Below are positions 25,561 through 32,372 of a stretch of DNA of 64,000 nt, piece after piece; positions within the stretch are counted from its first letter, which is position 1; every line of letters starts with the position of its first letter. Source of the DNA: Streptomyces phaeolivaceus. Lineage in GTDB: Bacteria; Actinomycetota; Actinomycetes; Streptomycetales; Streptomycetaceae. The translations under genes were made by a program, and so were the position numbers. The notes under the pieces are model-generated. The model was not told the DNA's origin, searched no databases, and worked only from the letters and a program-made list of their open reading frames with translations. The DNA lies in contig NZ_CP045096.1 in NCBI RefSeq assembly GCF_009184865.1, positions 7,068,001 through 7,132,000 of the forward strand, written 5' to 3'.

Positions 25561-26748
25561 GCCCCTTTTGCGGCTTCTGCGGCGCGGACGGCGGTCAGGT
25601 AGGCGAGGGCGGCCATGGCCAGGGTGATGTGGCGGTACCAGGCCCGGTAGAGCCTCACCTGGTAGTGGTCCAGGCCGCACTCGCCCTTGGCGGTCTGGAA
25701 GCACTCCTCCACCGCCCACCTCGCGGCGGCTACCTTGACCAGGTCTTTCAGCCGGGAGGCCACCGATCCGTAGCAGACGTAGTAGGCGATCTCGGTGGGG
25801 TCGCTGATGCTGCGGCGGGCCAGAACCCAGTGCCCGAAGCCGTTCTCCCAGTACGGGCGGATGGCGACGCGGGCCCAGTCGTAGATCCGTTCGCCGTGCG
25901 CGCCCTGGCCCCCGGAAACCCGCTTCCACGCTTGCCTGGGCAGGGCGGCGACCAACTGGTCCACCCTGGCGTCGCCGCCGTCCGCCGTGGTCACGGTGTC
26001 GTTGACCTTGGTGGCCAGTACGTGCGCGATCCTGCGTTCCTCCAGCCATACCCGCAGGTGCTTGACCTGCCCGTATGCCTCGTCAGCGGTGACCCACGCG
26101 AACGGGATGCCTGCGTCGACGGCACGTTGCAGCATCCACTTGCAGTGCTCATTCTTGGTCGCGAAGGGGATCTCGTCGTCGATCCCGGCTGCGCGGCAGC
26201 GCTCACGGTCATCCGTCCAGGAAACGGGGATGTAGAGCTCACGGTCGATCAATGCCCGCCCCCTGGCGGAGGCGTAGGCCAGGAAGGTCCCGATCTGGCA
26301 GTTCTCCGTGCGGCCGGCGGTACCTGTGTACTGCCGCTGGACTCCGGCGGACTTGGTGCCCTTCTTCAGGAAACCGGTGTCGTCGCAGATCAGGACCGCG
26401 TTCTTGGCTCCGATGGTCTCCACGACGAAGTCGCGCACATCGTCGCGGACCGCGTTCTCGTCCCAGTCGGAGTGGTTGAGCAGGCGCTGGACGCCGTCCG
26501 GGCGGAGCTGCCCGACCTGCTCGGACAGCGTCCACCCGTTCTTCTTCTCCAGCGGCGCGACGAGTCCGTTCAGGTAGTCCAGCGCCCGCTCGCGGGGCTC
26601 CGACCTGCCGAAACGGTGGGCGAACCGGGCATGGAGCCCGGCCACCCCCTCGGACCACGACTCGACCTGCTCAACCGTCAGCGCATCAGCACACAGTCAT
26701 ACCAACGAGACCGCCGACCATCCGTCACGCCAGATGCGGTTGCAGTAC
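25361..26748 (-). mobile_element. IS701-family insertion sequence, 1388 bp
   Basis: The ends are perfect 17-bp inverted repeats: TACTGCAACCGCATCTG at 25361-25377 and its complement at 26732-26748. Both are flanked by the 4-bp direct repeat CTAG (25357-25360 and 26749-26752), the target duplication expected for IS701-type elements. The element carries one transposase gene on the minus strand. It landed between the MITE-like element and dispersed-repeat copy 5, interrupting no gene. Confidence 0.9.
25503..26645 (-). CDS. IS701-family DDE transposase, main frame
   Basis: The 380 residues show the DDE pattern of IS701-type transposases: Asp in LICDDTGFLKKG, Asp in WVTADEAYG and Glu in WAVEECFQTAKGE. 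The first standard start is a GTG at 26645, yet family-like sequence (LTVEQVESWSEG) continues upstream in frame where only CTG codons are available. At the 3' end the frame ends at 25503 after an unrelated-looking tail (SKTSYPSASRRSAD); the expected C-terminus lies in the -1 frame. The switch is at AAAAGGGG, about 25565. Either a one-base loss has broken the gene, or the run is a programmed slip site. Confidence 0.85.
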   Translation of the reverse strand: MAGLHARFAHRFGRSEPRERALDYLNGLVAPLEKKNGWTLSEQVGQLRPDGVQRLLNHSDWDENAVRDDVRDFVVETIGAKNAVLICDDTGFLKKGTKSAGVQRQYTGTAGRTENCQIGTFLAYASARGRALIDRELYIPVSWTDDRERCRAAGIDDEIPFATKNEHCKWMLQRAVDAGIPFAWVTADEAYGQVKHLRVWLEERRIAHVLATKVNDTVTTADGGDARVDQLVAALPRQAWKRVSGGQGAHGERIYDWARVAIRPYWENGFGHWVLARRSISDPTEIAYYVCYGSVASRLKDLVKVAAARWAVEECFQTAKGECGLDHYQVRLYRAWYRHITLAMAALAYLTAVRAAEAAKGAERTTSKTSYPSASRRSAD

Positions 26749-26800
26749 TAGTCGCCGTGGGGTGCGGTGTCGTTCTGCGGGTGCGGCGCTCGTCGTGGCC

Positions 26801-26824
26801 GGTCGCGCAGTTCCCCGCGCCCCT
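26801..26824 (+). repeat. Dispersed intergenic repeat, copy 5
   Basis: GGTCGCGCAGTTCCCCGCGC followed by CCCT, 49 bp from the IS target site. Its neighbourhood (TGCGGGTGCGGCGCTCGTCG) resembles the flanks of the other copies. Confidence 0.7.
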
Positions 26825-26859
26825 GAACGGACGGCTTCGCCGCCGTGGGAGGGTCTTCC

Positions 26860-27132
26860 TCAGGCTGTCGCGGAGCTGCTGCGTCGAAATCGTTCCGTCG
26901 GGCGCAGCAGCAGGGACAGGGAGGCCGCCGCGACGATCAGCGCGCCGGTGAGGATCAGCAGGTAGTTCACGGAGCCCAGCGTCGTGTGGGTCAGGAAGGC
27001 GCCGAAGAGGCCGCCCGCGGTGCCGGTCGGGAGGACCAGGGTGCGGGACGGCAGGCGGTGCGGCAGACGGTAGGCCGCGGCGCAGGCAAGGACGAAGCCG
27101 AGCAGTGCGGATCCGAGTGCTTCCAAGAACAT
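26860..27132 (-). CDS. Small membrane protein, hypothetical
   Basis: A 90-residue protein with two or three hydrophobic segments (about residues 4-22, 40-60 and 58-78) and a basic C-terminus (RPTERFRRSSSATA). The ATG at 27132 follows GGGAGG with a 9-nt spacer. It sits where M. tuberculosis has Rv3209, but similarity cannot be judged. Function unknown. Confidence 0.65.
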   Translation of the reverse strand: MFLEALGSALLGFVLACAAAYRLPHRLPSRTLVLPTGTAGGLFGAFLTHTTLGSVNYLLILTGALIVAAASLSLLLRPTERFRRSSSATA

Positions 27133-27283
27133 GATCGGGTTCCCTCCCGCACGGCCTGGCCTGGGCAGATCGGTCGTAGCCGGTACTACCCGCGAGTCAA
27201 GGAACGCAATCATCGTCTGTGCGGGAGATGTGGTGGCTCTGTGCGCTTTCCCCCGTGGGGGCGACGAGCGGCGGACATACGCA

Positions 27284-27314
27284 GGGGCCCGGTGGTTTCA
27301 CACCACCGGGCCCC
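27284..27314 (-). terminator. Hairpin terminator after the DUF3107 gene
   Basis: A perfect 13-bp stem GGGGCCCGGTGGT/ACCACCGGGCCCC encloses a 5-nt loop. It lies 36 bp beyond the DUF3107 stop codon. Confidence 0.8.
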
Positions 27315-27349
27315 TCCGTGCACCTCTTGTGCCTCTTGCCCACAGCTGA

Positions 27350-27577
27350 CTACAGCGCGCTGAAGCCCACCTTGCGGACGGCCGACTCGCCGATGTCGAC
27401 GTAAGCGAGACGGTCGGCCGGGATCAGCACCTTGCGGCCGTGCTCGTCCGTGAGGCTCAGCAGCGCCGACTTGCCGGTCAGCGCCTCGGCAACGGCACGC
27501 TCGACCTCCTCGGCACTCTGACCGCTCTCCAGAACGATCTCGCGGGGCGCGTGCTGCACGCCGATCTTGACCTCCAC
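27350..27577 (-). CDS. DUF3107 small protein (TB9.4-like)
   Basis: A 75-residue protein beginning at GTG 27577 (VEVKIGVQHAPREIV) with GGAGGG 8 nt upstream. The pattern ESGQSAEEVERAVAEAL and the end YVDIGESAVRKVGFSAL match the actinobacterial DUF3107 family, Rv3208A/TB9.4 in M. tuberculosis, described as nucleotide-binding. The same TetR-type gene stands upstream in mycobacteria. Confidence 0.88.
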   Translation of the reverse strand: MEVKIGVQHAPREIVLESGQSAEEVERAVAEALTGKSALLSLTDEHGRKVLIPADRLAYVDIGESAVRKVGFSAL

Positions 27578-27727
27578 GGCTATGTCCCTCCGACGGTCAG
27601 TGAAATGCGCGGGCTTCCGCGCCGTACGCAGCACACATTAGCCCGGTGAGGGGACGCGCACGCTCCGCCCGAGAACGCCAGGAGCGAACAGAGGCCGGGA
27701 ACAAATCGTTCGACCGCGAACGGAGCT

Positions 27728-27818
27728 GTCGAGCGACGCCGTCGAGCGACGCCGTTGATCAGTGCCGCCGATCAGTGCGGTCAGTCAGTGCAGTCAGTCA
27801 GTGCAATCGGTCAGTGCT
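27728..27818. repeat. Degenerate 13-bp tandem repeat, seven units
   Basis: Units begin at 27728, 27741, 27754, 27767, 27780, 27793 and 27806. The first two (GTCGAGCGACGCC) are identical and units 5 and 6 (GTCAGTCAGTGCA) are identical; the others differ by a few bases. The array reaches over the stop codon of the TetR gene. Since 13 is not a multiple of three, it is not maintained as a protein repeat. Confidence 0.85.
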
Positions 27819-28452
27819 GGTCGATGCCGTGCAGGGGGAAGCCGGCGATACCGCGCCAGGCCAGCGAGGCCAGCAGCTGGACCGCCTGTTCGCGCGGGAC
27901 GCTGCGGTCGCTGTGCAGCCAGGACCGCGCCACCACCTGGGAGAGACCGCCAAGACCGGAGGCGAGAAGCATCGACTCCGCGCGCGAGAGACCGGTGTCC
28001 TCCGCGATGACGTCGCAGATGGCCTCGGCGCACTCGTTGGTCACCTTGTCGACGCGCTCGCGCACGGCGGGCTCGTTCGTCAGGTCCGACTCGAAGACCA
28101 GCCGGAAGGCGCCGCCCTCGTCCTCGACGTACGCGAAATAGGCGTCCATCGTGGCCCGGACGCGCTGCTTGTTGTCGGTCGTCGACGCCAGCGCGCCGCG
28201 TACGGCCTGGATGAGGGACTCGCAGTGCTGGTCCAGCAGGGCCAGATAGAGGTCGAGCTTGCCGGGGAAGTGCTGGTAGAGCACCGGCTTGCTGACTCCG
28301 GCGCGTTCGGCGATGTCGTCCATCGCGGCCGAGTGGTAACCCTGGGCCACGAAGACTTCCTGGGCGGCGCCCAGCAACTGGTTCCGTCGGGCTCGGCGCG
28401 GCAGGCGCGTGCCTCGCGGGCGCGCCGCCTCTGTCTGCTCGATGGCTGTCAC
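27811..28452 (-). CDS. TetR-family transcriptional regulator
   Basis: A 213-residue regulator. The DNA-binding helix-turn-helix lies at about residues 22-68 (AAQEVFVAQGYHSAAMDDIAE, then SKPVLYQHFPGK). The C-terminal domain resembles the Rv3208 type. GTG 28452 follows GGGAGG closely; an ATG at 28476 would add 8 residues. In mycobacteria the orthologous regulator sits next to DUF3107 as here; the ligand and targets are not evident. Its 3' end is overrun by a 13-bp tandem repeat. Confidence 0.88.
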   Translation of the reverse strand: MTAIEQTEAARPRGTRLPRRARRNQLLGAAQEVFVAQGYHSAAMDDIAERAGVSKPVLYQHFPGKLDLYLALLDQHCESLIQAVRGALASTTDNKQRVRATMDAYFAYVEDEGGAFRLVFESDLTNEPAVRERVDKVTNECAEAICDVIAEDTGLSRAESMLLASGLGGLSQVVARSWLHSDRSVPREQAVQLLASLAWRGIAGFPLHGIDQH

Positions 28453-28652
28453 GCCGCCTCCCAAAATCGTCCACATGCGGTGAGCGCCGCGCCGCCATCG
28501 TACTTTTCGGTAACCCGGGTGTGCGCGGTGCGAGCGCAGAATTTCACGGACCGGACGCCGGGGAAAGTGCCGCGTACCACGTCAAACAGGTGCATGGCGG
28601 GCAGACGGAAGCCCTTTCTCGTCACCGGTCGTCGTCCCAGGTGAGGGTCGGG

Positions 28653-28871
28653 TTACCGGTAGTCGTCCTCGTCCAGGGAGACCACCCTGGCCTGTTCCGC
28701 CAGGTCCGCCTCGTTGGCGGCGTCCGGGTCGGCGTCGGTCAGCGGGTCGTCCCGGTTCCGGGCGACGTCGGTGTGCTGCTCGGCGGCGTCGGCCTCGGTG
28801 GCCTCGACGTCGTCGAACTGTACGGAGTCCTCCTCGGCGAAGGTGTCGGGATCGGTCGGGTCGACGGCCAT
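28653..28871 (-). CDS. Small acidic hypothetical protein
   Basis: A 72-residue, highly acidic protein (AVDPTDPDTFAEEDSVQFDD... to SLDEDDYR), probably unfolded. ATG 28871 follows AGGAAGGGG. No family recognised. Confidence 0.6.
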   Translation of the reverse strand: MAVDPTDPDTFAEEDSVQFDDVEATEADAAEQHTDVARNRDDPLTDADPDAANEADLAEQARVVSLDEDDYR

Positions 28872-28953
28872 CGTGGGTTCCCCTTCCTGGTGCTGCCCCG
28901 GTGCCGCCGGTATGTCCCCGGCGGCAGGTGGGGCCGCGTACGGGTTCCCTCTT

Positions 28954-28996
28954 CGCGAGCCCGGATGCCCTGTCCGCGAGCCCGGATTTCCCTGTC
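28954..28996. repeat. Direct repeat of about 21 bp in an intergenic region
   Basis: CGCGAGCCCGGATGCCCTGTC (28954-28974) is followed directly by a second copy with one inserted base (28975-28996). The 318-bp gap 28872-29189 holds no gene otherwise and contains the start region of the hydrolase gene. Confidence 0.7.
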
Positions 28997-29189
28997 TGCA
29001 AGCCTACCCACGAGCCTATCGAGCCTGGGAGACGGCGATCGCGGCGCTGTGCGGTCCGCGCGGACCGGCCGCCGCGACTGCTCGCTCCGGTCCTCGCTCC
29101 GGACACCCGTGGCAAGTGGCCGAATAGTGGTCTGGTCTGTGACGGCGAACACATGAGCCACTGCGTGATCGTCTCGTAACATTGCCCGC

Positions 29190-30446
29190 ATGTCTTCGAC
29201 CGAGCTGCCGTCCCTGCTGACCGCCACCGCGTCGCCGAAGGCGAGTGCCGTGCGTGTGGCGCCCGGTGAGCGGCTGAGGACGGTCCGGCTGCCGGGGATC
29301 ACCCTCTCGGTCCGGTCGAGACCGCCGGCGCGCGAAGGACTGCCGCCCGCCCTGTACGTGCACGGTCTGGGCGGGTCCTCGCAGAACTGGTCCGCGCTGA
29401 TGCCGCTGCTCGACGCGTGCGTGGACGGCGAGGCGCTCGATCTGCCCGGCTTCGGCGACTCGCCGCCGCCGGACGACGGCAACTACTCCGTCACCGGACA
29501 CGCGCGCGCGGTCATCCGTCACCTCGACGCGTCCGGGCGCGGTCCCGTGCACCTCTTCGGCAACTCCCTCGGCGGCGCGATCACGACCCGGGTCGCCGCC
29601 CTCCGCCCCGATCTCGTCCGCACCCTGACCCTCGTCTCGCCCGCCCTGCCGGAGTTCCTCGTGCAGCGGACCGCCGTACCGACGGCGATGTTCGCCCTGC
29701 CGGGCGTGCCGAGGCTCTTCGCCCGCTTCACCAAGGGCTGGAGCGCCGAGCAGCGGGTACGGGGCGTCATGGCGCTCTGCTACGGCGACCCCGGCCGCGT
29801 CTCGGACGAGGCGTTCCGCAACGCCGTCGAGGAGATGGAGCGGCGCCTCCAACTGCCGTACATGTGGGACGCGATGACGCGTTCCACCCGGGGGCTCGTG
29901 GACGCGTACACGCTGGGCGGACAGCACTCTCTCTGGCGCCAGGCCGAGCGCGTCCTCGCCCCGACGCTCCTCGTCTACGGCCGCCGCGACCAACTCGTCG
30001 GCTATCGCATGGCCCAGCGCGCGGCCCGCTCCTTCCGCGACTCCCGTCTTGTCTCGTTGCCGGAGGCGGGACATGTGGCGATGATGGAGTATCCGGAGGC
30101 GGTTGCCGCCGCGTTCCGTGAACTGCTCGTGGACACAGGGAAGTCGGGCGACGAGGCGGGTGCGGAGGACGCGGGGCCGATGGGCTCGGCGTCGGTGGGT
30201 TCAGGGCCGAGGGGTTCGGGGTCGAGGGGCTGGGATTCGGGTGCGGATTCGCCTTCGCCTTCGGCTTCGGTGAGTTCGGCCGGTAAGGGTGCCGGCAAGA
30301 CTGTTGGTGCGGTGGCTTCGGGTTCGGCTTCGGTCGGCGATTCGAATGAGGGTGGTCCGGTGGGCGGCGGTGGTTCGGCCGGTGCCGACGGTGTCGGATC
30401 GGCTGCCGAAGGGCCTCCAACGGGCCCTCCCGGCGTGGGGAGCTGA
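29190..30446 (+). CDS. Alpha/beta hydrolase with low-complexity C-terminal tail
   Basis: A 418-residue protein. Residues 1 to about 315 are an alpha/beta hydrolase: oxyanion segment YVHGLGGSSQNW, nucleophile elbow GNSLGG, acid region LLVYGRRDQLVGY and catalytic His in PEAGHVAMME. The last 100 residues are Gly/Ser/Ala-rich and probably unfolded. TAACAT lies 7 nt before ATG 29190 and no Shine-Dalgarno is present, so it is likely leaderless. The DUF3152 gene starts 8 bp after its stop, which makes an operon likely. Confidence 0.85.
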   Translation: MSSTELPSLLTATASPKASAVRVAPGERLRTVRLPGITLSVRSRPPAREGLPPALYVHGLGGSSQNWSALMPLLDACVDGEALDLPGFGDSPPPDDGNYSVTGHARAVIRHLDASGRGPVHLFGNSLGGAITTRVAALRPDLVRTLTLVSPALPEFLVQRTAVPTAMFALPGVPRLFARFTKGWSAEQRVRGVMALCYGDPGRVSDEAFRNAVEEMERRLQLPYMWDAMTRSTRGLVDAYTLGGQHSLWRQAERVLAPTLLVYGRRDQLVGYRMAQRAARSFRDSRLVSLPEAGHVAMMEYPEAVAAAFRELLVDTGKSGDEAGAEDAGPMGSASVGSGPRGSGSRGWDSGADSPSPSASVSSAGKGAGKTVGAVASGSASVGDSNEGGPVGGGGSAGADGVGSAAEGPPTGPPGVGS

Positions 30447-30454
30447 GGCGCGGC

Positions 30455-32182
30455 GTGGGACGGCACAGCCGCAAGGGGCGGGCGCCGAAAGGCGACACGA
30501 ACGACACAAGGGCAGCCCGGACGGCGACGTCCGCCGGGCCGGACGACCGCGGACCTGCGGCGCCGCGAGCGCCGGAGGGCCAGGCCGTCCGGGGTGTCCC
30601 GGGCGCGGGCGGACCGGCGATTCCGGGCGCCAGGGGCGCTTCGGTGCCGGCGACTCCGACGGCTCCGGCGGGGGCCCGGTCGCCGGGCGGTACCCCGCGG
30701 CTCCGCGGATACGACGGCGCCCCCGGCCAGGGGGCGCCGAGGTTCGCCGGGGGCGCGCCAGGGCAGCAGGGGCCGCGCTTCCCCGACGGCACGCCCGCGC
30801 ACGGATTCCCCCGCTTTCCCGACGGCACCCCGGCGCACGGGGTGCCGCGTTTTGCCGATGGCACTCCGGCGCACGGTTTTCCCCGGCTGCCCGACGGCAC
30901 TCCGGCGCGCGGCTATCCGCCGAGTCGTGGTGGGCACCCCGAGCAGCGTGAAGAGGGCGGGGGCTGGGGGCATCTGGGTGGTGGTGGGCGCCGTACGGGT
31001 GCCGGACACGGCGTGGCGCAAGGGGCTCCCCAGGGGGCCCCGTATGGTGTGCCGGGCGAGGCGTCACCCCCCGGCGCCCCGTACGGCGAGCCTTCCGAGC
31101 GTTCCGGTCGCCGCACCCCCATTCCCCGGCAGCGGCAGGAGACCATGCCCCCCGGAGGCCCCCGCCAGGCCTATCTGGATGCCTTCGACGAGGTCGACGA
31201 CATCCACACACCCGGTCGGACACACCGTGCCGCGCCGGGCGCCGACGCGGACGGCCGGGTCGAGGTGGCCCTTGAGGAGATGCCGCTGCGGGAGGCTCCT
31301 TCGCGGCGGGAACCGCTGTCCGAGGATCCTCCGGACGACGGGTCCGCGGCCGGGTCCGGGGAGACGGCGAAGGGCGGCAAGGGGCGCGCGTTCGCCGGGA
31401 TCGCCGCCGCCGCGGTGACGACCGTGCTGGTGGTCGTCGTGGGCGGGCAGATGACTGGCGGGGACGAGGGCACCGTCACACAGCCGCAGGCCGCCGACGC
31501 CGGCGAACGCGATGTGCGCGACACCTCGCGCAGCGACGACCGGCCCACACCGTCCAGCTCGCCCAGCCCGAGCGCGACCCCGCTGTCGTACGACCAGAAG
31601 ATGGGCGAGAAGTACGCGCTCGCCGCCGATCTGAAGGGCGGCGGGAAGTTCGAGGCGGTCAAGGGCTTCGACAAGGCGCCGGGGACGGGTGAGAAGTTCC
31701 GCTACCGGGTCGATGTCGAGAAGGGACTCGGCCTGGACGCCGCGCTGTTCGCCGAGGCGGTGCAGAAGACCCTGAACGACGACCGGAGTTGGGCCCACAG
31801 CGGCGGCCGTACGTTCGAGCGGATCTCCTCGGGGACACCGGACTTCGTGATCACGCTGGCCAGCCCGGGGACCACCGCGTTCTGGTGTGCCAAGTCGGGG
31901 CTCGACACGACCGTCGACAACGTGTCCTGCGACTCGGCCTCCACCGAGCGCGTGATGATCAACGCCTACCGCTGGGCCCAGGGTTCCGAGACGTACGGCG
32001 ACCGGATCCATCCGTACCGGCAGATGCTGATCAACCACGAGATCGGTCACCGCCTCGGCTACAACCATGTGACCTGCGACAAGGACGGCGACCTCGCCCC
32101 CGTCATGCAGCAGCAGAGCAAGTTCCTGACGTACGACGGGATCACCTGCAAGGCCAACCCTTGGCCCTACCCTGGTAGTTGA
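30455..32182 (+). CDS. DUF3152 membrane-anchored metzincin-like protein
   Basis: A 575-residue protein. Residues 1-310 are cytoplasmic and low complexity, with four to five copies of a 12-residue unit FPDGTPAHGFPR at about 108-155. One transmembrane helix lies at about 311-332. The extracytoplasmic C-terminal domain carries HEIGHRLGYNH (His528, Glu529, His532, His538), exactly the HExxHxxGxxH zinc motif of metzincin peptidases, and several Cys residues that may form disulfides. The family is DUF3152 (Rv3207c). A zinc endopeptidase acting on the envelope is likely, though activity is not shown. GTG 30455 is the start. Confidence 0.85.
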   Translation: MGRHSRKGRAPKGDTNDTRAARTATSAGPDDRGPAAPRAPEGQAVRGVPGAGGPAIPGARGASVPATPTAPAGARSPGGTPRLRGYDGAPGQGAPRFAGGAPGQQGPRFPDGTPAHGFPRFPDGTPAHGVPRFADGTPAHGFPRLPDGTPARGYPPSRGGHPEQREEGGGWGHLGGGGRRTGAGHGVAQGAPQGAPYGVPGEASPPGAPYGEPSERSGRRTPIPRQRQETMPPGGPRQAYLDAFDEVDDIHTPGRTHRAAPGADADGRVEVALEEMPLREAPSRREPLSEDPPDDGSAAGSGETAKGGKGRAFAGIAAAAVTTVLVVVVGGQMTGGDEGTVTQPQAADAGERDVRDTSRSDDRPTPSSSPSPSATPLSYDQKMGEKYALAADLKGGGKFEAVKGFDKAPGTGEKFRYRVDVEKGLGLDAALFAEAVQKTLNDDRSWAHSGGRTFERISSGTPDFVITLASPGTTAFWCAKSGLDTTVDNVSCDSASTERVMINAYRWAQGSETYGDRIHPYRQMLINHEIGHRLGYNHVTCDKDGDLAPVMQQQSKFLTYDGITCKANPWPYPGS

Positions 32183-32190
32183 CGGGCCGT

Positions 32191-32202
32191 GATCACGTGA
32201 TC
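32191..32202. promoter_or_regulatory. Perfect 12-bp palindrome upstream of the polysaccharide locus
   Basis: GATCACGTGATC, centred on CACGTG, lies 8 bp after the DUF3152 stop and about 170 bp before the glycosyltransferase start. It is the only strong symmetrical site in the 190-bp gap and could be an operator for the downstream genes. Confidence 0.4.
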
Positions 32203-32372
32203 CCTTAGCGCGACAAAAGGCGTCCCGCTAGGGAAAGTTACGACCGTTCACCCCTTTTGGTGGCGCGATGGACAACCGTCCGTCGCGCCACCGCCTTGTC
32301 CGCATACGTTCGTCCCGCTGCGAGCCGCCGGGTGAACGGCGGCTCCTCAAACGGGAGATCGGGGGTGCACGC

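Noticed and set aside
27728..27818. Possible CRISPR-like array
   Set aside because: Units are 13 bp and contiguous, with no spacers and no cas genes nearby; it is a plain tandem repeat.
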